DNA of 64,000 bases, from the NCBI RefSeq assembly GCF_020907245.1, contig NZ_JAJJWH010000001.1, positions 242,136 through 306,135 on the forward strand, read 5' to 3'. Shown here one piece after another: positions 45,513 through 55,899 of this stretch; positions within the stretch are counted from its first letter, which is position 1, and every line of letters begins with the position of its first letter. A program made the translations under genes and the position numbers. Origin of the DNA: Pontibacter harenae. GTDB taxonomy: Bacteria; Bacteroidota; Bacteroidia; Cytophagales; Hymenobacteraceae. The notes beneath the pieces were generated by a model. It did not search any database. It saw only the letters and a program-made list of their open reading frames with translations, and was not told the DNA's origin.

Positions 45513-45782
45513 ATGGCACACAAAAAAGGAGCTGGTAGTTCTAACAACGGCCGTGAGTCGCATTCTAAACGACTTGGTGTTAAAATTTACGGTGGCCAGG
45601 ATATCATCGCTGGTAACATCATTGTAAGACAAAGAGGTACTGCCCACCACCCAGGCACTAACGTGGGTATTGGTAAAGACCACACACTGTTTGCTTTAAC
45701 AGACGGTGTTGTACAATTTAGAAAAGGAAAGAAAGATCGTTCTTACGTTTCTGTAGTTCCTAAAGTACAGGCTGAGGCGTAA
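45513..45782 (+). CDS. rpmA: 50S ribosomal protein L27 (bL27)
   Basis: The 89-residue protein starts [22 protein letters not shown] and contains [29 protein letters not shown], the bL27 signature. Its N-terminal tail reaches the peptidyl-transferase centre. It is co-transcribed with rplU (72 bases apart) and followed by a strong terminator. Confidence 0.97.
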   Translation: MAHKKGAGSSNNGRESHSKRLGVKIYGGQDIIAGNIIVRQRGTAHHPGTNVGIGKDHTLFALTDGVVQFRKGKKDRSYVSVVPKVQAEA

Positions 45783-45817
45783 GCTACGCAGCATCAACTG
45801 CTCAGGCAGTAAACAAC

Positions 45818-45851
45818 AAAAGGGAGAGGTGCAAGAGCGCCTCTCCCTTTT
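45818..45851 (+). terminator. Intrinsic terminator of rplU-rpmA
   Basis: A 15-bp stem with one G-U pair (45818-45832 with 45837-45851), a 4-nt loop and a T-rich end. Confidence 0.9.
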
Positions 45852-45925
45852 GCTTTATAAGAACCCTTGCTGTAATTAAGGGCAACAAAATTTTACATAC
45901 TCCATATATCTTCTTAAATTGCAGC

Positions 45926-46033
45926 TTCTTATCAAGAAAGACTGAGGGATAGGGCCCGACGATGTCTTAGCAACCATGAACTGAAGCTTGGTGCTAACTC
46001 CCTCCTGGTAACCATGTCCAGGGAAGATAAGAA
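45926..46033 (+). ncRNA. SAM-I (S-box) riboswitch
   Basis: The S-box core is clear: the P1 arms TTCTTATC (45926-45933) and GATAAGAA (46026-46033), then GACTGAGGGATAGGGCCCGA, GATGTCTTAGCAACC and GGTGCTAACTCC in the family order. S-box aptamers bind S-adenosylmethionine and shut down methionine genes when SAM is high. It lies directly upstream of metH, in line with the family. Confidence 0.93.
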
Positions 46034-46111
46034 AGATATCCCCTCCAATACCTGGGTGTCCTTCTTGATAAGCGAATGCTGAAGACTAACGAGAAGAAGA
46101 CGACACCGAAA
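46034..46111 (+). promoter_or_regulatory. Riboswitch expression platform before metH
   Basis: TTCTTGATAAG (46062-46072) is an exact reverse complement of 45928-45938 in the P1 5' region. CTTCTT (46061-46066) can also pair with AAGAAG (46094-46099), within the likely ribosome binding site of the ATG at 46112. Mutually exclusive pairings suggest control of translation by SAM. Confidence 0.55.
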
Positions 46112-49100
46112 ATGACAGAGCATCCTATACATAAATTGCTGAAAGAGCGTGTACTCGTGCTGGATGGCGCGATGGGTACCATGATTCAGCGCTACCAACT
46201 GCAGGAGGAAGATTTCAGAGGCGACCGCTTTAAAGATCATGCCAGCGACCTGCGGGGCAACAACGACTTACTTTCCATTACACGTCCTGATGTCATCAAA
46301 CAAATTCACCTCGACTATTTAGAGGCTGGTGCTGACATTGTGGAGACCAATACCTTCAGTGGCACTAGTATCGCCATGGCCGATTACCACCTGGAGCACA
46401 TCGTGTACGAGCTGAACTACGAATCGGCGCGATTGGCACGTGAGGCTGCTGACGAGATAGAGGCTAGAATTCCTGGCAGACCACGCTTTGTGGCAGGCGC
46501 CATTGGCCCAACTAACCGTACGGCTTCGCTTTCTCCAGACGTAAACAATCCTGGCTACCGCGCCATCACCTTCGACCAACTGGTGGAGGCTTACTATGAG
46601 CAGGTGCGCGGTTTAGTAGACGGTGGCTGCGATGTGCTGCTAATAGAGACGGTGTTTGATACACTTAACTGTAAGGCTGCTCTTTTTGCCGCAGAGCAAT
46701 ATGTGCAGGATGGCGGCAAAGAATTGCCGATCATGGTATCAGGTACCATTACGGATGCCAGTGGTCGTACATTGTCTGGCCAAACGGTAGAGGCTTTCTG
46801 GAATTCTATCTCTCATGCACCCATCATCAGCATTGGTTTTAACTGCGCCTTGGGAGCACGTCAGCTAAAAACGCACATACAGGAACTATCCCGTATTGCG
46901 GATGTGCATATCAGTGCCTATCCAAATGCCGGCCTGCCAAATGCCTTTGGTGGCTACGATGAAACAGCGGATGAGATGGGTGCCATTGTAGAGGAATACC
47001 TCAAAGAAGGCCTGATAAATATATTGGGCGGCTGCTGTGGTACCACACCAGATCACATCCGCCGTATTGCAGAGCTTTCTGCCAAACATAAACCGCGTGT
47101 TGTTCCTGAGCTGCCTGCTTACTCGCGCTACAGTGGGTTGGAACCGCTTACTATCACACCAGAAACCCTGTTTGTGAATGTGGGCGAGCGTACGAACGTA
47201 ACTGGATCTAAGAAATTTGCCCGCCTGATTGTAAGCGGAGAGTTTGAAGAGGCGCTTTCAGTAGCACAGCAGCAGGTAGAGGGCGGTGCCCAGATCATAG
47301 ACGTGAACATGGACGAAGGTATGTTGGACTCAGAAGAGGCCATGACCAACTTCCTAAACCTGATTGCATCCGAACCAGAGATATCCAAGCTGCCAATCAT
47401 GATCGACTCCTCTAAGTGGACGGTGTTGGAGGCAGGCTTGAAATGTGTGCAGGGCAAATCAATTGTTAACTCTATTTCTCTAAAAGAAGGCGAGGAAAAC
47501 TTTAAACAACAGGCACGCAAAGTGCGCCAGTATGGTGCCGCTGCCGTGGTGATGGCGTTTGATGAAGAAGGCCAGGCCGACACGCTGGAGCGAAGAATTG
47601 AAATTTGCGGACGCGCTTACCGCATTTTGACAGAGGAAGTGGGCTTCCCACCACAGGATATCATTTTCGACCCAAATATATTAGCCATTGCCACTGGTAT
47701 AGAAGAGCATAATAACTATGCGGTAGAATACCTGGAATCGGTAAAATGGATAAAAGCAAACCTGCCGCACGCCTTGGTGAGTGGTGGGGTAAGTAACCTT
47801 TCTTTCTCTTTTAGAGGAAACGACCTGGTGCGTGAGGCCATGCACACCGTGTTCTTATACTATGCCGTGCAGGCAGGTATGGACATGGGTATCGTGAACG
47901 CGGGTATGATGGGGATTTACGAGGAAATTCCGCTGGAGCTGCGCAACCTGATCGAAGATGTGATCTTTAACCGCCACCCAGACGCCACCGAAAAGCTGGT
48001 GAATTATGCCGAGACGGTTAAAGGCAAGGGGAAAACGGCTACAGGTGCCGACACTGCCTGGCGTGATGCGCCTGTGGAGGAGCGCCTGAAGCACTCGCTG
48101 GTAAAAGGTATAGTTGAGTTTATAGACGAAGACACTGAGGAAGCCCGTCAGAAAGCGACCAAAACGCTGGATGTGATTGAAGGCCCATTGATGGCAGGTA
48201 TGACCGTGGTGGGTGATTTATTTGGTGCTGGTAAAATGTTCCTGCCGCAGGTAGTGAAGAGTGCCCGTGTAATGAAGAAGTCGGTGGCATACCTGTTGCC
48301 GTTTATGGAGCAGGAGAAGCTGGCGTCCGATACCTCTAAATCTACGGCAGGCACTATACTTATGGCTACCGTAAAAGGCGACGTGCACGACATCGGCAAA
48401 AACATTGTGGGTGTGGTGCTGGCCTGTAACAACTATGAGGTTATTGATATGGGCGTGATGGTGCCGTTGGATAAGATTCTGGCGGAGGCCGAGGCGCAGC
48501 AGGTGGATATTATTGGGTTGAGTGGCCTGATTACACCTTCACTGGATGAGATGGTGTATGTGGCTCAGGAGATGGAGCGAAGAGGCCTGAAGATTCCATT
48601 GCTGATTGGTGGCGCTACCACCTCGCGTGTGCATACTGCCGTAAAGATTGCGCCGCAGTACAGTGGGCCAGTTATACACGTACACGATGCCTCGCGCAGT
48701 GTAACTGTTGTTAGCAACCTGCTCGGCAGCAACCGCGATAACTATGTAGCCGAAATAAGAGCTGAATACGCCCAACTGCGCGAAGACCACCTGAACCGCA
48801 CCAAAGACCGTGCTTTTGCTACCATAGAAGAAGCGCGAGCGAACAAGTATAAAGTGAACTGGCAGGAGTCGAAGCCTGTAAAGCCAAGCTTCCTAGGCAA
48901 TAAAGTATTTAACCATTATCCTTTGGAAGAGATTGTGCCTTACATCGACTGGACGCCTTTCTTCCATACCTGGGAGCTGAAGCGGCAGTATCCAAAGATT
49001 TTGGATGACGCTGAATTGGGAACTGAGGCACGCAAATTATTTGCTGATGCGCAGGAAATGCTGCAGGAGATTGTAGAGAAGCAGTTGTTAGAAGCACGTG

Positions 49101-49822
49101 CCGTAGTTGGTTTCTATCCTGCCAACGTAGAGGCAGACGACACCATAGAAGTGTACGCCGATGATTCACGTGAAAACGTGCTGACAGAGTTCCACACGCT
49201 ACGCCAGCAGGGTAAGAAAGGTGCTAACGTTCCAAACCTGGCCTTCTCCGACTTCTTGGCACCCAAAGAAACAGGCGTGCAGGATTATATTGGTGGCTTT
49301 GTAGTATCAGCAGGCTTCGGTATCGAGAAACTGATCGAAAAGTATGAGGCTGACCATGACGACTACCGCTCCATTATGGTAAAGGCCCTGGCCGACCGTT
49401 TGGCAGAAGCTTTTGCAGAACTAATGCATGCTAAAGTGCGCAGAGAACTGTGGGGATATGCACCAAATGAAGCCTTAGCAAACGACGAGCTGATAAAAGA
49501 GCAGTACCAAGGCATACGTCCAGCACCAGGTTACCCTGGCTGCCCAGACCATACTGAAAAAATCACGCTGTTTAACCTGCTGAAGGCTGATGAAGCCACA
49601 GGCATTATCCTGACAGAGAATTTAGCGATGTATCCTGCTTCTTCAGTAAGCGGTTTATACTTCTCACATCCAGAGTCGAAGTACTTTGGCCTGGGTAAGA
49701 TAGGCGAAGATCAGGTGGCAGACCTGGCGCAGCGCAAAGGTATGCCACAGGAAGAACTGGAGCGTTGGCTGTCGCCGAACCTGAACTATGAGCCGACGCC
49801 AGTAGCGCAGCAGGCAGTTTAA
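46112..49822 (+). CDS. metH: Cobalamin-dependent methionine synthase
   Basis: MetH transfers a methyl group from 5-methyltetrahydrofolate to homocysteine through methylcobalamin. The 1236-residue protein (ATG at 46112, [10 protein letters not shown]; an in-frame ATG 12 codons upstream is also possible) has the homocysteine domain with zinc cysteines Cys245, Cys308 and Cys309. It also has the pterin-binding domain ([16 protein letters not shown]), the B12 site DVHDIG (757-762, His759 as the lower ligand), and the C-terminal AdoMet-binding reactivation domain ([12 protein letters not shown]). It is full-length. It is controlled by the SAM-I riboswitch; metF lies downstream. Confidence 0.97.
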   Translation: MTEHPIHKLLKERVLVLDGAMGTMIQRYQLQEEDFRGDRFKDHASDLRGNNDLLSITRPDVIKQIHLDYLEAGADIVETNTFSGTSIAMADYHLEHIVYELNYESARLAREAADEIEARIPGRPRFVAGAIGPTNRTASLSPDVNNPGYRAITFDQLVEAYYEQVRGLVDGGCDVLLIETVFDTLNCKAALFAAEQYVQDGGKELPIMVSGTITDASGRTLSGQTVEAFWNSISHAPIISIGFNCALGARQLKTHIQELSRIADVHISAYPNAGLPNAFGGYDETADEMGAIVEEYLKEGLINILGGCCGTTPDHIRRIAELSAKHKPRVVPELPAYSRYSGLEPLTITPETLFVNVGERTNVTGSKKFARLIVSGEFEEALSVAQQQVEGGAQIIDVNMDEGMLDSEEAMTNFLNLIASEPEISKLPIMIDSSKWTVLEAGLKCVQGKSIVNSISLKEGEENFKQQARKVRQYGAAAVVMAFDEEGQADTLERRIEICGRAYRILTEEVGFPPQDIIFDPNILAIATGIEEHNNYAVEYLESVKWIKANLPHALVSGGVSNLSFSFRGNDLVREAMHTVFLYYAVQAGMDMGIVNAGMMGIYEEIPLELRNLIEDVIFNRHPDATEKLVNYAETVKGKGKTATGADTAWRDAPVEERLKHSLVKGIVEFIDEDTEEARQKATKTLDVIEGPLMAGMTVVGDLFGAGKMFLPQVVKSARVMKKSVAYLLPFMEQEKLASDTSKSTAGTILMATVKGDVHDIGKNIVGVVLACNNYEVIDMGVMVPLDKILAEAEAQQVDIIGLSGLITPSLDEMVYVAQEMERRGLKIPLLIGGATTSRVHTAVKIAPQYSGPVIHVHDASRSVTVVSNLLGSNRDNYVAEIRAEYAQLREDHLNRTKDRAFATIEEARANKYKVNWQESKPVKPSFLGNKVFNHYPLEEIVPYIDWTPFFHTWELKRQYPKILDDAELGTEARKLFADAQEMLQEIVEKQLLEARAVVGFYPANVEADDTIEVYADDSRENVLTEFHTLRQQGKKGANVPNLAFSDFLAPKETGVQDYIGGFVVSAGFGIEKLIEKYEADHDDYRSIMVKALADRLAEAFAELMHAKVRRELWGYAPNEALANDELIKEQYQGIRPAPGYPGCPDHTEKITLFNLLKADEATGIILTENLAMYPASSVSGLYFSHPESKYFGLGKIGEDQVADLAQRKGMPQEELERWLSPNLNYEPTPVAQQAV

Positions 49823-49825
49823 TTT

Positions 49826-49935
49826 TTAGATGTTAGATATTAGACGCTAGATTTTAGATTTCTCACTGATGTATAAAATTAGAGTCGTTGCTGAAATAAA
49901 ATGTCTAGTATCTAACGCTTAACATCTAATACCTA
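49826..49935. repeat. Imperfect inverted repeat between metH and metF
   Basis: The left arm, rich in TTAGATGTTAGAT, pairs imperfectly with the right arm ending TAACATCTAATACC. The arms are about 30 bases with a gap, and the loop is about 45 bases. It could fold into a hairpin or be a remnant of a short repeat element. It is not a typical terminator. Confidence 0.5.
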
Positions 49936-49957
49936 AATAAAGCACCCGAAAAAATAG

Positions 49958-50914
49958 ATGAAAGTAACGGACCACTTCAAGAATGCGAACGGTAAAACCA
50001 TGTTTACATTCGAGATATTGCCTCCTTTGAAGGGAGAGAACATGAAGACGCTTTTCGATCATATCGATCCGCTGATGGAGTTTAAGCCACCGTTTATTGA
50101 TGTGACTTACCACCGCGAAGAATATGTGTACAAGCAGCGGGAAAATGGCCTCTTGGAGAAACGTACTACACGAAAGCGTCCTGGTACGGTTGGTATATGT
50201 GCCGCCATCCAGAACCATTACAAAGTGGATACGGTGCCGCACCTGATCTGCGGCGGCTTCAGCAAAGAGGAAACTGAGAACGCCCTCATCGACCTACATT
50301 TTTTAGGTATAGATAATGTGCTGGTGCTGCGAGGTGACTGTGTAAAGAGCGAATCGCGCTTTACGCCAGAGCCAGGCGGTCATCATTATGCCACAGAGTT
50401 GTTAGAGCAGGTGGTGGACATGAACAACGGCCGCTATATAGACGATGAGCAACTGAATACCAATGGCACTAATTTCTGCATCGGCGTGGCAGGTTACCCA
50501 GAGAAACACTCAGAGGCTCCTAACATAAGAGCCGACCTGCGTTGGCTAAAAAAGAAAGTCGAAATGGGGGCTGATTATATTGTCACGCAGATGTTCTTCG
50601 ATAATCAGAAGTACATCGAGTTTGTGAAGCTTTGCCGTGAGGAAGGTATAAATGTGCCAATTATTCCAGGCTTAAAGCCGATCACTACAAAGTCGCAGCT
50701 AACTGTACTGCCAAGCATATTCCACATAGATATACCTTGTGACTTGGCAGATGCCATAGAGAGCTGCCCAGACAATAAGGCTGCCACACAGGTAGGTATA
50801 GAATGGGCTATCAAACAGTCGAAGGAGCTGATGGAGTTTGGTGTGCCGTGCCTGCACTATTACTCTATGGGCAAATCTGGCTCAGTTAGGAAAGTGGCAG
50901 AGGCATTGTTCTAA
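49958..50914 (+). CDS. metF: 5,10-methylenetetrahydrofolate reductase
   Basis: MetF reduces methylenetetrahydrofolate to 5-methyltetrahydrofolate, the methyl donor of MetH. The 318-residue protein begins with TFEILPPLKGENM (the catalytic Glu region), and has the FIDVTYHRE and VDTVPHLICGGF segments. The flavin region NVLVLRGD and VTQMFFDNQKYIEF follow, all family motifs. The 135-bp gap from metH carries an inverted repeat. Whether it shares the SAM-regulated transcript is unclear. A terminator follows. Confidence 0.97.
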   Translation: MKVTDHFKNANGKTMFTFEILPPLKGENMKTLFDHIDPLMEFKPPFIDVTYHREEYVYKQRENGLLEKRTTRKRPGTVGICAAIQNHYKVDTVPHLICGGFSKEETENALIDLHFLGIDNVLVLRGDCVKSESRFTPEPGGHHYATELLEQVVDMNNGRYIDDEQLNTNGTNFCIGVAGYPEKHSEAPNIRADLRWLKKKVEMGADYIVTQMFFDNQKYIEFVKLCREEGINVPIIPGLKPITTKSQLTVLPSIFHIDIPCDLADAIESCPDNKAATQVGIEWAIKQSKELMEFGVPCLHYYSMGKSGSVRKVAEALF

Positions 50915-50937
50915 AGAGCAGTTAACTATAACGGGAG

Positions 50938-50979
50938 TGGCTTGCAAGGTTTTATACTTTGCAGGCCATTTCTGTTTTT
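50938..50979 (+). terminator. Intrinsic terminator of metF
   Basis: A 10-bp stem with one G-U pair (50938-50947 with 50959-50968), an 11-nt loop and a T-rich tail. Confidence 0.8.
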
Positions 50980-51011
50980 AATCTTAAGTTGTTACTAAAG
51001 ATCAAAATCAG

Positions 51012-51059
51012 CCTCCGCCGTTGTTGTGTGTTTTAGCCAACCACCACTATGGCGCTTGC
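51012..51059 (+). repeat. 48-nt dispersed repeat, copy 2 (REP-like)
   Basis: The second copy of the segment at 39459-39506. The first 21 bases are identical. It lies between the metF terminator and the convergent cyclase gene, outside any coding sequence. Confidence 0.7.
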
Positions 51060-51075
51060 TGGCGCTATAGTCCCT

Positions 51076-51834
51076 TCACACATCCAGCCGATACAAAACA
51101 GGCTTACTTGGGCTGGCATCCAACTGCAGGCTGGCAATTTGTAGGTTCAGCAAGTATAATCCGTCTTCTATGGTATCAGGAACATAAATAAGTTCTGTGA
51201 TGGTGGCGCGGCGGCGTGTATTGTAAGGGTACTGCCAGAAAGCACGGTGCGCCAGTAGCTTGCCCCCGTCCTGCTCACGATCTACAGATGGTAAGTCCAG
51301 TAGCAGGTGCTCTATGCCTAAGGCCGTTAAGTATTCCGCCAGCAGGTGGTTAAGGTAAGGCGGGTTTGTGCCCGAGTAGTGACGGGTAAACTTATCTTCT
51401 GTATTAGGCAGCGTGCGAAGTATAAGGGCTTCTGGTTTTATGCCTTCTAGCTGCTTCTCTACATCTTCCAACAGCACTACCTCATCACCGTTCTCTAGCT
51501 TCTGCGGCTGCACCGTAACTAGCTGCGCTACGAACAGAAAGCGTTTGAGGCAGTTGTGTATGGTAGCGTCCGCATCCGCAGAAATATGGCCGTAGCATTC
51601 GGTGTGGGTGCCGTTTCCGTGAGGCGTTACGTGCACGCGCTTGTAGTTAGTACTACCTCCTTCAACCACGCTTCCTACAAACTCCCCCACCCTTATGGTT
51701 TCAAAAGCAACAGGCTCTGCCCAAAAGCATTCTGCCTGAGGCTCCCCCTCGTGCAGGGGTATTGAAATATCGAGTGGCTTCAGCGGATTGAACGTATAGG
51801 TTTGGTCCTGGTAAGTGATGGTGGCGGTAGTCAT
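51076..51834 (-). CDS. Cyclase family protein (kynurenine formamidase-like)
   Basis: The 252-residue protein has the cyclase signature HGNGTHTECYGH (about residues 70-81), where His and the acidic residues bind metal. It also has PLDISIPLHEGEPQAECF at the N-terminus, LLLDLPSVDREQDGG, and ITELIYVPDTIEDGLYLLNLQ at the end. Relatives include arylformamidases and polyketide cyclases; the true substrate is unknown. It is convergent with metF. Confidence 0.88.
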   Translation of the reverse strand: MTTATITYQDQTYTFNPLKPLDISIPLHEGEPQAECFWAEPVAFETIRVGEFVGSVVEGGSTNYKRVHVTPHGNGTHTECYGHISADADATIHNCLKRFLFVAQLVTVQPQKLENGDEVVLLEDVEKQLEGIKPEALILRTLPNTEDKFTRHYSGTNPPYLNHLLAEYLTALGIEHLLLDLPSVDREQDGGKLLAHRAFWQYPYNTRRRATITELIYVPDTIEDGLYLLNLQIASLQLDASPSKPVLYRLDV

Positions 51835-52188
51835 TTGGTATGGGGTTTAGGTAATGATAGCAGAAATTGACGAGAAAAGTTTTAAATGCTACACAAAAGC
51901 TAAACAACTAGTGGCCGTAGTGCAATTGTAAGGGCTAAGCTTTCCTAAAGTTGCTTAATGCCGATGATGCATCTGTATCATAGGCATTAAGCAACCACTG
52001 CATGGACTTTCTTACAATTAACCTTGCTTGCTCTATCCTGTTTTTTCCTTAAAGAAAGATTAATCTTAACTTAAGGAGTTATTTAGCTAATAATTGTGTT
52101 TAAAGTTGCCGCAAATTTCATAGCTTCAAAACGTTGTTTGGCTTAAAATGCGCAAATTTTTCTCTTCTTATGTTTTCTCCCGCATAGT
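51835..52188. other. Intergenic region with a long hairpin
   Basis: 354 bp without a gene. A 13-bp perfect inverted repeat with an inner extension (51950-51995) is the main structure. No TAnnTTTG element was found near the following gene. Confidence 0.6.
51950..51995. repeat. Long intergenic hairpin
   Basis: Arms GTTGCTTAATGCC (51950-51962) and its complement (51983-51995) are perfect. After one mismatch the inner bases continue for seven more pairs including a G-U, leaving a 4-nt apex. There is no T tract, so it is not an obvious terminator. Confidence 0.75.
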
Positions 52189-55100
52189 ATGAAGCAATTT
52201 TTCTCTCTTTTTATAGGTGCTGCTTTACTATTAAGCAGTTGTAATAAGGACAAGGAGGGGCAACTCTTCCATTTACTGTCTCCTGAGCAGACTGGAATAT
52301 CGTTTAGTAATGACCTGCCTGAGAACGATACATTGAATGCCATTGAATATGATTACCTGTATAACGGTGCGGGTGTGGCTATTGGCGACATCAACAACGA
52401 TGGGCTACAGGATGTCTTCTTTGGCGGCAACATGGTGTCTAGCAAACTTTACCTGAACAAGGGCGACATGAAGTTTGAGGACATCACAGAAAAGGCTGGG
52501 GTTGGCACAGATCGTTGGGTAACAGGTGTATCGATGGCAGATGTAAACAGTGATGGGTTTACTGATATCTACATTTGTGTGGCTGGGCCAAATAAAACAG
52601 TCGAAAAGCCAAACATGCTGTTTATTAATAACGGCGACGGTACCTTCACAGAGGCTGCCAAGACGTATGGCCTGGCAGATACAGGTTATAGCACCCAAGC
52701 GGCCTTCTTCGACTACGACAAAGACGGCGACCTGGACATGTACCTGCTTACGAATGCGCTGGAGAGCTTTCCGCGCAACAATGCCCGTCCTAAAAAAGTT
52801 GATGGCCAAGGCCTGAGCACCGATAAGCTGTACCGCAACAATGGTGATAACACCTTTACCGATGTTTCAAGGGAAGCTGGCATCCTGATTGAAGGGTATG
52901 GCCTGGGCTTGGGTATTGCGGATATAAACAACGATGGCTGGCTGGACATATACGCGGCAAACGACTTTATCACCAACGACCTTCTGTACATCAACAACGG
53001 AGACGGCACTTTTACAGACTACTCAAAGCAATACATGAAGCACCAGAGCTGGAATGCCATGGGCACTGATATTGCTGACTTCAACAATGATGGCCTGCTC
53101 GACATTATAACTGTTGACATGCTGCCCCCTGACAACCAGCGTGAAAAAACTATGATAGCGGCTCCCAACTACGACCGCTACAAACGCAACCTCACTTTAG
53201 GTTACCAACCGCAGTATATACGTAATACTTTGCAGCTTAATAACGGCAACGGTACTTTCAGTGAAATTGGCCAGTTGGCAGGTATCCATCGGACAGACTG
53301 GAGCTGGGCGCCTTTGTTTGCTGATTACGACAACGATGGCCATCGTGACCTCCTGATCACGAACGGCTACCGCAAGGATGTTACGAACCTAGATTTTATC
53401 ATTTACAAGCGCCAGGAAGGGCAGTTTGGAGACAACGCACACCAAGCTAAAACAATGGCGAAACTGATCAAGGAGCTTCCTGGCGTAAAAGTGCACAACT
53501 ACATTTACCAAAACACAGGAAACCTTTCTTTTACAGATAAGTCGGAGGAATGGGGGCTGGATGCTCCCTCCTACACCAACGGTACCGCCTTTGCCGACCT
53601 GGACAATGACGGCGACCTGGACCTGATCATGAATAACATTGGTGAGTCCGCCTTCATCTACAGGAACGATGCAAATATGCTGCCTGACCGGCATTACCTG
53701 CGCATCAAACTGGAAGGCGACGCAAAAAATAAAGCTGGGCTTGGCGCAAAACTTACGTTAAAGTATGGTGGCCAGCAACTGTACCACGACCATTCGGTGT
53801 ATCGTGGTTATAAGTCTACAGTAGAAAATGTAGCCCACTTTGGCTTGGGCAAAGTTACCCAAGTAGATGCACTGGAGGTGGTATGGCCAGATGGTAAGCA
53901 GCAAACACTGCAAAATGTAAAAGCCGACCAGGTTCTGACTGTACGTTACGAGGATGCTACAGCTCCGAACGCTGCACCTACCTCAACAACTATCGCTATG
54001 CTTTTTCAAGGGCTCGACAGTGCCGAAACAGGCATCCGTTACCAGCACCATGAAAATGATTTTGTCGATTTCAAATTGCAGCCCCTGCTCATGCAAAAGT
54101 ACTCACAGGGAGGTCCAGGCATTGCCGTGGGCGATGTGAACGGGGACGGGCTGGAAGATTTTTATGTGGGAGGCTCCTCCGATGCCTCTGGTAAACTTTA
54201 CCTGCAACTATCGACAGGCAAATTTAATGGATCGCCCTTTACGGATGCAGTGAAGCACGGCGATGACATGGGTGCATTGTTCTTTGATGCAGACGGTGAC
54301 GGAGACCTAGACCTGTACGTGGTAAGCGGGGGGAGCGAGTTTAAGGAAGGAGCTGCGGAGTACCAGGACCGACTTTACAAAAACGATGGCAAGGGAGTGT
54401 TTACCTTAGATGCCCCTGCATTGCCTAACCTCAGAGCCAGTGGCTCCTGCGTAATAGCGGCAGATTATGACCAAGACGGTGACCTGGACTTGTTTGTTGG
54501 GGGAAGGGTGGTGCCACAGCGGTATCCTTTACCAGCTAACAGCTATATACTTCAGAATGACGGTGGCAGGTTTACCGATGTAACAGATAAAGTCTGTCCA
54601 GAACTCAGGGAGATGGGCTTGGTTACTGCTGCGCTCTGGACAGACGCCGATCAGGATGGGCAAATAGATTTGATGCTAGCTGGGGAATGGATACCTGTTA
54701 CCCTATTTAAAAACAAAAATGGCCAGTTGAAGAACGCTACAAAAGATTCTGGGCTGCAAGATGCAATTGGTTGGTGGAGCAGCTTGGCTGCTGGTGATTT
54801 TGATAACGACGGAGACATAGATTATATAGGCGGTAACTTCGGCCTTAACTCAGACTACAAAGCATCCGCTGAATATCCTATTACAATTACTGCAAAAGAC
54901 TTTGATAACAACGGAAGTATCGACCCAGTGCTAGGCCGTTACCTAATAGGGGTAAACTACCCCGCTCACCCGCGCGATGCCATGACAGACCAGATGGTTT
55001 CGCTACGCCGGAAGTTTCAAACTTTTCAATCGTATGCCAGCACAGGTTATGGCGATTTATTTTCAAAGGAAGAGTTATCAGAAGCCATTGTAGCGAAAAG

Positions 55101-55701
55101 CACCCATCTACAAAGCAGCTATATCGAGAACCTGGGGAACGGGAAATTTAAAATTAGCCCACTACCAGTACAGGCGCAGGTAGCACCAGCCTTTGGTTTG
55201 CTGGTAAACGACTATAACGGGGATGGTAACTTAGACTTACTGCTAACAGGCAACAACTACGGCACAGAAATACAGGCAGGTTGGTACGATGCCTCCATTG
55301 GATTATACTTGCAGGGCAACGGGAGAGGCGGTTTTGAACCTGTTTCTGTTACCCGAAGTGGCTTTTTTGTGGACACGGATGCGAAAGGCATTGCTGAGCT
55401 TACGCTACCAGATGGTAAAAGCATGGTACTCTCCACCTCAAATCAAGGTCCTGTGAAAACTTTCACCTATGTGCAGCAGAAGGAAATGATACAGTTGAAC
55501 CCTTCTGACGCCTGGGCTACAATAAAGCTGCAGGATGGAAGAAAAGTGCGACACGAGTTTTACTATGGCTCAGCTTACTTGTCGCAGTCGTCTAGAACGT
55601 TGGCTGTACCAGCAGGAGCCCAAACCATCATTATCTATGACTTTAGAGGCAAGAGCAGGCAGGTGGTGCCTCAGGCAAGCAGGATAGCACAGCGTCCATA
55701 G
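52189..55701 (+). CDS. Long FG-GAP/ASPIC-UnbV lipoprotein (CRTAC1-like), copy 1
   Basis: The 1170-residue lipoprotein has a lipobox ALLLSSC (about residue 17). Two sets of FG-GAP/VCBS calcium-binding repeats (DxNxDGxxD; DINNDGLQD, DVNSDGFTD and many others) suggest beta-propellers. An ASPIC/UnbV domain at about residues 505-590 (HFGLGKVTQVDALEVVWPDGKQ) lies between them. A repeated C-terminal tail ends with GSAYLSQSSRTL. It is probably on the cell surface or outer membrane. Two similar proteins (57342 and the partial one at 63233) occur here. Copy 1 is intact. The binding partner is unknown. Confidence 0.9.
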   Translation: MKQFFSLFIGAALLLSSCNKDKEGQLFHLLSPEQTGISFSNDLPENDTLNAIEYDYLYNGAGVAIGDINNDGLQDVFFGGNMVSSKLYLNKGDMKFEDITEKAGVGTDRWVTGVSMADVNSDGFTDIYICVAGPNKTVEKPNMLFINNGDGTFTEAAKTYGLADTGYSTQAAFFDYDKDGDLDMYLLTNALESFPRNNARPKKVDGQGLSTDKLYRNNGDNTFTDVSREAGILIEGYGLGLGIADINNDGWLDIYAANDFITNDLLYINNGDGTFTDYSKQYMKHQSWNAMGTDIADFNNDGLLDIITVDMLPPDNQREKTMIAAPNYDRYKRNLTLGYQPQYIRNTLQLNNGNGTFSEIGQLAGIHRTDWSWAPLFADYDNDGHRDLLITNGYRKDVTNLDFIIYKRQEGQFGDNAHQAKTMAKLIKELPGVKVHNYIYQNTGNLSFTDKSEEWGLDAPSYTNGTAFADLDNDGDLDLIMNNIGESAFIYRNDANMLPDRHYLRIKLEGDAKNKAGLGAKLTLKYGGQQLYHDHSVYRGYKSTVENVAHFGLGKVTQVDALEVVWPDGKQQTLQNVKADQVLTVRYEDATAPNAAPTSTTIAMLFQGLDSAETGIRYQHHENDFVDFKLQPLLMQKYSQGGPGIAVGDVNGDGLEDFYVGGSSDASGKLYLQLSTGKFNGSPFTDAVKHGDDMGALFFDADGDGDLDLYVVSGGSEFKEGAAEYQDRLYKNDGKGVFTLDAPALPNLRASGSCVIAADYDQDGDLDLFVGGRVVPQRYPLPANSYILQNDGGRFTDVTDKVCPELREMGLVTAALWTDADQDGQIDLMLAGEWIPVTLFKNKNGQLKNATKDSGLQDAIGWWSSLAAGDFDNDGDIDYIGGNFGLNSDYKASAEYPITITAKDFDNNGSIDPVLGRYLIGVNYPAHPRDAMTDQMVSLRRKFQTFQSYASTGYGDLFSKEELSEAIVAKSTHLQSSYIENLGNGKFKISPLPVQAQVAPAFGLLVNDYNGDGNLDLLLTGNNYGTEIQAGWYDASIGLYLQGNGRGGFEPVSVTRSGFFVDTDAKGIAELTLPDGKSMVLSTSNQGPVKTFTYVQQKEMIQLNPSDAWATIKLQDGRKVRHEFYYGSAYLSQSSRTLAVPAGAQTIIIYDFRGKSRQVVPQASRIAQRP

Positions 55702-55899
55702 GTTTTGGTACATATTGTTCTCTTTCCGCTTCCATCCACCTTGAGGATAAGTAAATTATGATCTATCGTAGCCGATACAGGAACTTGTTTTATTAGAAAG
55801 TAATTAGTTACTTACCATGAAATTGCAGTTTTAGTGCCATAAGCATATTTCATTGCGGCATGAAACTAATTACAGTATCTAAGTATCCTTTCAAGAAAT

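Larger units (their letters stand above)
45783..46111. other. rpmA-metH intergenic region
   Basis: Contains the rpmA terminator (45818-45851) and the SAM-I riboswitch with its expression platform (45926 to about 46111). No further gene. Confidence 0.8.
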
